Assembly: GCF_004349055.1 (NCBI RefSeq)
Contig: NZ_SMKX01000046.1
Coordinates: 1-52,954, forward strand
DNA length: 52,954 nucleotides
Direction: 5' to 3'
Source of the DNA: Kribbella antibiotica
Lineage (GTDB): Bacteria; Actinomycetota; Actinomycetes; Propionibacteriales; Kribbellaceae
This document shows positions 18,601 through 25,500 of this stretch, piece after piece (within the stretch, counting starts at the first letter, position 1; each line of letters opens with the position of its first letter). Both the position numbers and the translations under genes were made by a program. The notes below the pieces were generated by a model. That model was not told where the DNA came from. It did no database searches and was given only the letters and a program-made list of their open reading frames with translations.

Positions 18601-19475
18601 ACCGCGTTGCGATCGAAGAGCACGGGCGGCTGCTGTTCGCCGGTGTGATGACGAAGGCCGACCGGGACGCTCTGGTCCGGCTGATGAGCGCCGCGGACGC
18701 AGCGAAGATCCAGGCGCTGTTCGAGACTTGGTACGTCACCGAGCCGGTCAGTGCGGCCGCTACGAACCTGCCCAGCGGGTTCGACGGGCTGATCGACTTC
18801 GTGCCCACTCAGACCATGACGCTGGTGTGGGAAGGGCCGTCGGACGCTGCAGCGACTCAGCTGCAGCAGCTTCCCGGCGACAGCGCTTTCACGGGAGCCA
18901 TCGCGCAGATCGTCACTCAGGCGACCGGTGCGGCTCCGGATGCTGTGACCCGAGTGGAGATCCCGGTCGGGCCGGAGCAGATCCCAGACGAGCTTGCGAA
19001 CAAGGCGCAGCTCGCCCGTAACGCAGCCGGTACGGCGTACGTCTCGCTCGGCTGGACCGGGGCGATGACTACTGTGGACACCGAGGCGCTACGGCGCTGG
19101 GCGAAGTTCCGGGAGTTCAGCGAGGCGGTCGAGGAGCTGATCGTCGCTGTGCAGGACGGGGACCACGCACAGGACGCGGTCATCACAGTGCCCTTCACCG
19201 TGCCGGTGCGGCCGCTGCAAACCGCGCTGACCGGAGTGGTGGCGGACAAGCTGCTGCTCGGCACATTGCTGCTGCGCTACCACGGCATGATGCGCGCCAC
19301 CGATCCGGAGGCGCTGATCACGCGCTACCCAGGCCGGCCCGACCAGCGCGCTCTCCGGCGGCTGCACCGAGCCAGCCAGGGCAGCGGCATGCGTGGACGG
19401 GACTTGGTGATCCGCGCCCGCCGCGGCAGCGCCGTACCGAGTGAGCCGCGTCCGATCGACCCCGCGAACATCTAG
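9696..19475 (+). CDS. Giant 3259-residue beta-rich protein of unknown function
   Basis: One uninterrupted reading frame encodes 3259 residues. I do not recognise a characterised family. Residues about 1-1200 are dense in short alternating polar/hydrophobic strands (for example VQISFSIEFWIKIPLVFTT and IKLSFSFSLEITFSAGLEIG near 1145-1185), with LREVGLGFGYRYTIAAIKAAD near 853; the last recalls DUF6603-type proteins, a weak impression. A paired Cys (VSCCGHS) is near 1195. Residues about 1620-1890 look like fibronectin-type III-like beta domains (TYRLIFRRES, SYVYTITPVDYAG). The rest mixes helical and strand segments and ends in an Arg-rich tail. There is no signal peptide or clear transmembrane helix. 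The ATG overlaps the PLD stop and follows GGGGAGG at 9 nt; an earlier TTG is less likely. The next giant gene begins 26 nt later. Confidence 0.85.
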   Translation: MRIFVTLKDYLGEKWPAFLPKPPDPAVLSHIWIEPPEAVATLDKASLVSRLLLEEDLVLPLPGLAAVSLVVQRGSDAEGIGLGIDIFPKTVLKVTDVPVALRFGPELLRPMRKVNGGYEPDPSRPYVEIGVPKLDVSASKDGISFDAPFSAQLPYPVQIGATGAIVDGAAVTFHREGGKACLVLQWKGGLNALLGKLVPNLGDRSPAGDQQITLRMIIGDGLEEVRVDWQAAAPGASFSLPGLSVNVPASGRFSLLLMGTRAAFVVTLTGNDPLTAGSTFAWGRDGDRELHNDEPPQPPDKPLFSVSLKPPGGSRSLVLLDVELGSPKLPGFFQELGTPIPPLDLEDCTPTVYDPADLTPGWTAQLSVNLDSGDFTLPFLKQGNADNGQFLQLYTDTPLTGLPITLPQGEVSFDIGMRLKVLSLSFDLLCRLTFDLSTFALKVDHEQGIQLRSKEAEREFPELFGMRWRFKGKDLGDKTFHYFTIATKNYHYQIQQPDGAVLELDFTRASEEPITFSVKDFALTPKGVNLAATVTDRPARLNGLRTRFRFTDSGFTIRENRIADFTLAGSGPLPPDLVGDATADIALQFAQRDGGNLTLVQGAANLRGVKLLDCKGTRFQFSVDALGLRFVDDGAFHLYFTVTGSAQFTPAPGDDSNGPLALLGKVRIDLVQCPLTGDASVIAKHVKFLIELPKPVTFNFLGCFEMELRAIGFVPQCEFFDGDGAMQVTGQLRFAQGPGDTPDSRPDYHQLFIGLPAPGEFVPRLHFTRLAVNLALGAAFKLSGVVDFVDEPDQTGLVGEGVVQIQGLPTIAASFGFLRVRRGPGQPWLRAWFLYLEIRKVSFMIPVVQIYLREVGLGFGYRYTIAAIKAADAENDVKKLLKTLEGLSRTQGDLSKRDRWAVDLEEAGQDPRWTIVLRAMISQTSASASPLRYEEFAEMDLACIFLVDAIIAFRSDLTFFMAVRGWFNTNYNDYVTNKDGARENPILSGFVLLSPRQKRFLAHVSKPEGGKPGVHPPLPDFVRDAIGNSRFSATLLIEPGLFHYELGWPNMLRWHTTLGPLSVEVEGGFIFRVSTTELVLGTSFLARGKLELSAGVDLGLIGMRVSALARVAFGARYIGVIDLRNPLDDSAVYGAIGLEVQISFSIEFWIKIPLVFTTIKLSFSFSLEITFSAGLEIGAKGLSIPGVRGVGVIGVSCCGHSLQATVRVAFKEDNVQAALDRTKEFLSLGLEATEVEPVPGTAGVRRDAVRAFDQDLAVVMEPVVDSFHVPGYTVFVLRESPSWDVEGQVYFVLLPQAERLLRDAGGNVVVVDGFPVAAPEVGFLPPPPAPNTVVTKDFALRVPIPAAGEGYALRHFEPLPNAGFIDVTAALTSGQPISWSVKWDAVLYQGAAESRLVNPVTGQPDPAVPMDGLSLAQHVGNAFKQVYTGAGPTAVGHPVGDPDGLGTERTAVVDPRVQNPSDSSFEAAVRGAYEQFNGSPFLKRDPDELYEQLLEKAFDPKTSVYSADGLAGDNSDPSTVSTAQGNQQAHQLRGVIIHDIISDLRAFHAQSSQQERDKLAASSLAFQMGLVFAVRPTNNRLPAWLDGVATTRAAQPSISQRERPEATAPGATSEDVRTFNVAKSQFSLYPPEFEQVRQYNDAGTIALTWDLTWQRAAGTGVTRVQNDPDHHLAHYLVRRRSMDGDEAEHTTTVKPVKVLHRDEPDTLSMLQPRFQVVDHFADTAADLAALPREGRSYVYTITPVDYAGTAGRPLTLIATRYPNTPPAVPVDGDLTVSYSIAPSDLEPAGSAATPQVLPPRQVSVEWTEPARENGPSVPIRTYRLIFRRESTVPIGSYGLDSTTQRGRTAGLPTSNARPLPTDIKIDLEHVFGPPGARVAVIPVDVLRAKGVLPEGPWRPEAWRVFFQTISDRDVPSALAPVQLLLAAEAVATPPTSAAPSDHVEVSGNPREERRPAELEWLPRPTSFAVVQPEDERAEPGPAHTPMPLPTSTAPFVFTGDLGAIVGFQPHPLGIRAIRFRWNQGPSGSAAYPLDLNAGFRLYELNIDAATTDTFASGARLAEELRLLQEVQMLPADDLPLMPGDTLNTSQWEAWYPGAIQRRRQPDASAHGIQEERGPWYSWQDSHLEWPEWAGVTQPDGRRKTATHPLLERLVERLRAMRPGSVIDGQGLLSNGYAAALQVSPPTLPNDLADFMASCPPGADRYGWGVLQRLGLAVTFSLHDPVTGTLYGPKLVELLQELLTQLGNSADPDAAAFAAFRRHFHVELLFQPGRSVQLSERPAATDDLLAMVQISLRPTVQQRLRYRAVTIKGHSNTEVDVRFTLTKPCGVVNRPDSGAGQRELDPQENIAQIVRLPLNGEAAVFLRGAELPATIEVRPSIRLTAAPIGPLDQAVLTYDSTLKTLSASTMLSADQLKQLKPSLAAADRQAAESLAGTVQIDDFGPTDERTNHFTVSTGALAKAFADGTTPESTHWLRLKYYLETLNSTDLKETRAVTVPTGETEIAQVLPDVLAWTARFFDASGAINAGPGVLGKTGAGPWAATAYPRAGSPAVATPDDSGRLTYTQLVEDRWAHTLRYYLQPYGRYDLLWQSLRRSPTLFPGRAATEIDTPVVTVDPAAGGLDVVIDRTQAVDAPLILSSRRLDEAATPARPAAPGALWEVIVAQHHEQALAERNQTLVRQLTFRQIAFSLLRRFGYASWYYWLLDFAKDHQLQLPVRLIEGEYPGIPQQLPGEPDHLALDSTDELDELRGLDLPERVGNFSQGVVALQWRALPFYYDHRLLLIAQTDNTVSPINSVTQRDLTYRSPLPKATVTGSDIVWRRLPPFPDGQPGEFRRDTRVRSITIPLRRFWDSLPDDAQQRWPGEAPDATTGTAPARKLSALPDPEVVYQIVELFSGNIEVQAECFYDVEAQKFTHRQLGKRFLVAQTTLLPPTGVLGDFPLAVDLVQVTEEQLSTGYSTANLPPDTRNRVAIEEHGRLLFAGVMTKADRDALVRLMSAADAAKIQALFETWYVTEPVSAAATNLPSGFDGLIDFVPTQTMTLVWEGPSDAAATQLQQLPGDSAFTGAIAQIVTQATGAAPDAVTRVEIPVGPEQIPDELANKAQLARNAAGTAYVSLGWTGAMTTVDTEALRRWAKFREFSEAVEELIVAVQDGDHAQDAVITVPFTVPVRPLQTALTGVVADKLLLGTLLLRYHGMMRATDPEALITRYPGRPDQRALRRLHRASQGSGMRGRDLVIRARRGSAVPSEPRPIDPANI

Positions 19476-19501
19476 GCCCTCTAGCAGACCAGGAGCAGGA
19501 G

Positions 19502-22500
19502 ATGGCGAAACTCCCCGAGCTGCCCAAGGTGCGTATCGCGGGCCCGTTCTGGACGGCTGAGGCCGAGGTGATCAAGCTGGCCGACCCGGTCGCCAACCTC
19601 GCCTTCCGCACGCTGTACGTCGACACGACGCCGCGCCAGGTAGCCGGCGACAACAACGTGCTGGCGCCGGGATCGCTGCTGGCGCTGGTCTGGGTCACCA
19701 GCGTCACGATCAATCCGACCGACGGCAGCACACCGCAGTACGTCTGGAAGCGCACCACCGGGACGAAGCCGGACGGCAAGCTGGCCCCAGCGGCGATCCG
19801 GGCCGCGATCACCGCCGGTACCGCGAGCCTGTTGCTGCTGCAGGCTCCTGCTGACGGCTGGCCGACGAGCATCGCCGGCAAGCTGCCGACCTTCACCTGC
19901 CTAGGCGGTGAGATCGTCCTTGACCCGTTGACCGCGCAGAGCAACGCGACTCAGAAGCTCTACTCCGGCCTGGGACTCGGTACGGCGCCGATCACCGGGC
20001 GGACCGGTGCGGCCAAACTGCTCGGGGCCCTGTCTGTGCATGCCTCCGGAGTCTCGGCGTACGGGCAGATCCGGCTGCTGTGGGACACCGCTCCGGTCAA
20101 GGCTGTGTTCCAGCTCGCCCGGGTGTTCCCAGCGTCCGTGCGCAGCTTCCGGATGACTGTCGAGGTGGAGCGGCTGACCGACGGCGAGCGGACGGCCCTG
20201 GTCGATTCATGGCGACGGCTGAACCGCTTCCTCAATCCGAAGCACCCACTGAACGGTCTGCTCGTTCCGCCGGCCACTCCTGAGTGGGCCACGTTGGAGC
20301 TCGCCAACCCGCTGGCTGTTCCCCGCCTGTACTGGGAGATCGCGCCCTGGTCGGAGCAGCCGGGCACACGACCGATCAGCTTTGCGGGCGACGAGTTCAG
20401 TGTGCTGCTGAGCGATCGGCAGCCCTACGACCCAGCTGCCCAGCCGGACACGCTCGGACGGATCACTCCGGCCGTCGTGCGGCTGGCAGTCGACGGGACC
20501 AAGCTGCGGATGGATGTCACCGCCGGTGCTGCCCAGCCCGGCTCCACCCTGAGCTACCAGGCCACTCGTGCTGGCACCAGTTGGAACGAGCAGGCCACGC
20601 TGGCTGCCACCACACTGGCCTTCGACCCGAACGAGGCCGCACGACGACTCCGAGCCACCCTGCACGAGCCTGAGCCGTCGTGGAGTCAGCCTGCCCCTGG
20701 TGAGTCGCAGCCGCTCGACCCGGCGGTGCTGTGGGGGTTCACACCGCTGGATGACGGCTGGGCGCAGCTCCCGCTGCCCAACCTGTCCGAGCAGGTCTAT
20801 CTGGATGCTGGTGTGGCTCGGCCGGAGCCTGCTGAGGTTCCGGACAACCTATTGCGCGGTGCGGTCAGCTTCGGCAACGACGACCCGGAGGTGCTCGGGC
20901 ATGTTCCTGGTGAGCAGCCGTGGAGTCTGACGCTCGCTGCCGCCCGGCGCCTCACTGCAAGCTGGGTGCTTGGTCCGAACGGAACGGAGTACCAGCTGCA
21001 GTCGGTAGACCTGAAGCTGGACGCACCCGAGGTGGCGCTCAACGGCCTGTTCTGGCTGAGCACCGAGGCGCCGTCCGCCAAGGACGCCTTACCCGATTTC
21101 GACGACTGGGTTGGCGGTCTGACGACGGTGCCGCTGCGCACGGTCACGGGACGCGAGCTGTTCGCGCCACTGGTCCGACTCGCCTTCGACGCGATCAGCT
21201 TCGGCTACCGGAGCACACCCGCTCCCTCGGCGGCCCTTGCCGCCTGGGCCTTCCAGTACGGCGTTGACTCCGCGCTCCTGAAGTCTCTCGTCACAAGCGG
21301 GGTGCTGCGGCCGGACACAGTCGGTGCAGCGTTACCGCTCGTGTGGCGGCGGCATCCGACCCTGCCGATGGTGCAGGCGCTTGCGCTGACTCAGAGCGTC
21401 AGCCCACCCAACGTGCCGATTGCCAGTCGGCAGCTCGTCCCATTCGAGCTGCCAGTGACACGGCAGGACGGTGTGGATCTGCCGAACGGCTGGCGGTTCA
21501 CTGCAGACGGCGCTGCGGGCTGGCCCCGGTACGCCGGTGGCTTCGCCCCTGCTCGTGAGTGGGTGGGGGTGGGGGAGGATGAGCTGTTCGACCTGCCCCT
21601 GGCAGCGTTGTCCGTGCCGGGTCTCGTGCTCGACCCACGGCCGGAGTCCGTTTCGCCGCAGAACGACGCCGGGCTCGGTCTGCCGATTCAGTACCGCTAC
21701 GACCTGCCCTACACCGATGAGGTGCAGGCGCTCGCACAGCTGCCCAGGATCCCCAAGGACCCGCGAGAGAGCTCGCCACTGCCTGACACCGCGGCGCCCG
21801 AACCGCCGCGGCCACTCACTCGAGCGGACTACGCAGCCCACTGGCAGCAGCTCGCTGAGCGCGCCAACCTGGCCGCTGCCGACAGTGTGGCTGCGTTCGG
21901 GCAGCAGTCCGGAAAGACCGTGCTGCAGCACCTGGCGTCTAACCGCACGTGGCCCGTCAAGGCCACCCTCGACCTGGACGAGTACCCCGGTGAGGTGCTT
22001 TTGGACAATGCCGCCCCGGCGGCCAGTGCGCCGCTGTCGCTTACGCGTGAGGCGGCGCTGACTGGGATCGACGGCAAGTTCACCGACGGCGCGGACGGGT
22101 TGCGGCGGTTGCCGCCGGGGGCACCGGCGGATCCGGCGCAGTACCAGTTGACGGCCGGCAGTATGGCCGCCCGCAGTGGCGCCGACGGCTACGCCGACCA
22201 GCGTGGACTGGTGCGCGGAGCGAGCCAGACCGCGCCGAACCTGATGCGGACGCCACTGAGCCATCCGACGGCAGGCGACGTACAGCTGACCACCACACGG
22301 CTGCCGCTCACGCTCGGCCACGCCGCGGAGACCTGGCAGCTGTGGTTCCGGGACTTGCCGGCTCAGGGAGCTGCGTTCACCAAGGCCGCTGCGCGTTCGC
22401 CGAAGGCAGTCGAGCTCGATCTGGACAGCAATGACCCTGAGGCACGCAGTACGGAATACGAGCACCGCACTGGGTACGAGTGGCGCCTGCGGCCGTTCGC

Positions 22501-25500
22501 AGACGACCCTGACGCGCCACTACCTGCTCTCGATCTCTTTGGGCTGCAGTTCTTTCCACTGGTGCTCGATCGGGTGACGTTCGCCGGTGACGGCGTCTCC
22601 GCGGTCGAGGTAATCGGACGGCTGCAGCTGCCAGTAGCAGGCTCGGACGACGAGCAGACCGAGCTGAGCAACGCGGTCCGGCTGACCTTCGCTGGAGCCG
22701 GTACGGCGCTGAGCCTGAGCGCCGTCAGTCTGGTCGGGGCGCCCCTGGAGTGGCCGCTGGCGACCACTGCGGGCGAAGCCGGTGATGCGCCGCGACTGCG
22801 GATCGGCGGCATCGCTCTGGCCTCCGGTGGGGCCGGTCTGACTGTTCAACAGGTGCGGCTGTCGTTCCACCTCTTCCAGGTCGAGTGGGCGGTCGACCTG
22901 CCGTCGATCAGCTTCCCCAACCCGACCACCCCGCCGTTCACGTTGCCTGGGGCAACTGGTTCGGATCCGATCACGCCCCAGCAGGTGGCACTCAATCTCG
23001 ACCTGCCCGGCGGGCAGCACACGCTGAACCTGGCGGTCGCCGTACGGGTCGGGCGGCCGTCGACCGGGCTGCAGACGCTCTACCGCTTCGCGGAGGGGAG
23101 CGGGGCTGTCGTCCGTGACACCTCTGGAATCGGTGCGCCGCTGAACCTGACTGGTGGCACGGCGCAGGGCATGACCTGGACTCCCGATGGCCTGACGCTG
23201 ACCGGTGGGAAATTCGTCCGGTCCGGCAGTGCGGCGACGAAGCTGACTGCTGCGGTCAAGGCAAGTAACGAGCTCAGCATCGAAGCGTGGGTGAAGCCGG
23301 TTGCCGGGCTGATCGGCGGGGGCGACCTCACCATCCTCACCATGGCGCCGGACCTCCAGCACCGCAACCTGACGCTGCAGCAGCACAAGCTGGTGGTCCT
23401 CGACTCGTCGACGATGGGTGCGTGGGTGCGCTCCGACGGCACGGATGCGGCGGGTGAGCCGGACCTGGTCACTGCGGCCGGACCGGTCGGCACCGACCTG
23501 ATGCATCTTGCTCTGACGCGCTCCGCCGACGGCCGAATGCGGATCTATCAGAACGGGCAGCTCAAGGCGGAGCAGACCGTGGCCGGCAGCCTGGCCGCGT
23601 GGAGCGATCAGTTCGAGCTTGCCCTCGGCAACGAGCTCACCGGCGGCCATGCCTGGACCGGCACCTATCGGATGCTCGCCGTCTACAACCGTGCCCTCAG
23701 CGCTGAAGAGGTTGCTGCGCGCTTCGGGGCGGGCCCGACCAGTGCACCTTCGGCAGCTCGCGGAGAGGCCTTCACGAGCACGATCAACGTGAACCTGATG
23801 GCGCACGGTGCGGATCGCTTCGGCCTCGGTACGGCGAAGCTGTTCGGGGATCTCGACCTCGCCGTCGCACTGCCCGACGGTTCGCCTGCCGCGCTGGCTG
23901 ACGACACGACCCTGCAGTTCAGCTGGAACGGCTACTCGGCGCCTCAGCCTGGGGGACTGCAGTTCCTGCCGGGTATGCGGCTGGCGGACGCGCAGACGCC
24001 CGGTCTGAGCGAGCGGGCGGCACCTGGTTTCGCCACGGTGACCTTCCTGGCCAGTGTGCAGCCGAATGGTGTGCCGAAGCTCAAGCTCACCAGTGCGTTC
24101 GTGGAGGCGTTGCTCGTCGCGCACTGGGGTCACTCGCTGCAAGACCCACGGGCTAACCGAGCTGCCGACAACGCAGAGCTGTACGGCTCGTCGTCCGGTG
24201 ACCTGGTGGTCGGTTACACCTCGCGGCTGCAGGGCTCAGAGTGGCAAGAGACCTTTCTGCTCAACGGAATGCTGACCGCGACCAACCTGGTCTCGTGGCC
24301 ACAGCAGCTCAACTACGACGCGGCCAATGCGCGCATCACGCTGCCGGCGGCGCGGTTGGCGGGACCACCGCCGCTGACGCATCTTCGCCATACGATCCGG
24401 GTGCTGTTGAACCAGCACGAGTTGCCCGCGACCAGTCTGACCGGTGCGGACGGCCCGCTGCTGTTCACCTTCGCCCAGGGACGCAGCTGGCAGCCACTTG
24501 CGGTGGTTGAGCACCAGTTGGTCGAGGTGACTCCGACCGCCACCGGTGGGACGCTCGGCCGCGAGACGCGCTGGACTGCTGTGCAGGAGGTGCGGCTGCT
24601 GGCGCCTCAGCGTGCTGCCCAGCTCTTGCGAGCTATGGCTGGTCTTGAGACCACCGACCCAGTGGAGGGCGTCAGTGCGCTCGGCGCCGTGACCGGGGGC
24701 TACCTGGCTACCGGGCTGTCGACACTGCTCGCCGGCACTGCCGCTAGCCCTGCCGGGGCGCTCGATGCGCTACCTGCAGACACTCTGGTGCTCGAGGCGA
24801 GCGCCAACCACCTGATCAAGCAGGTGCCGGCCGGCGAGAGTGTGGCGACCACGCTGCAGTACCTCCCGACCGGAAGCCAGGGAGCGTTGCTCAGCAGCCC
24901 GGCCGACTATGCACCCAGTGATCCAACCGATCCGCGCTGGCTGTTGCTGAACATGCCTTTTGTCGGCCGGTTGCAAGACACTGCCCGTGACTTGGCGCAG
25001 TCGTCGAGCCCGTTGCAGACAGACCCGGTGCTGCTGATCTCGCGGTTGCGTACCTCGGCCCCGACGACTGCGCTGCCAGCGCTGGTACTCGCTTTGTCAG
25101 GCTGGGCCGACAACGCTGCGCGGACCGTCACCGTTGCGAGTCTGGACACGGCCGTTGGCCATAGCTTTGCCAGGCTCGACCCGCTGGCTCTGGAGGAGAG
25201 CTGGTTCCGCGCACAGAACCCGCCGACCGAACCGCAGGAGACCTTGCTGCAAAGCATTCTGGCGGCGCTGCCCGAGACACCGGCCCGGCTCAGCCGCTCG
25301 GTCGCACTGCGGCGAGCGTTCGATCCACGCCGACCGTTCTACCCGCCTCGGCCCGACAACCAGCCTGCACTGGCAGACCCCTCGCCGTACGCCGGTCTGT
25401 TGTGGCGGGAGGACAGTCTGCTGCTGACGCAGTCCGTGAGCACGGTGGCGCCGGCTGGTGGTCCGCCGTACGGGTGGATGCTGGCGGCAGCGCTGATCGC

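Noticed and set aside
21560..21582. G-rich run in the second giant gene
   Set aside because: It has only three long G tracts and encodes an ordinary stretch of the protein, so a quadruplex call is not supported.
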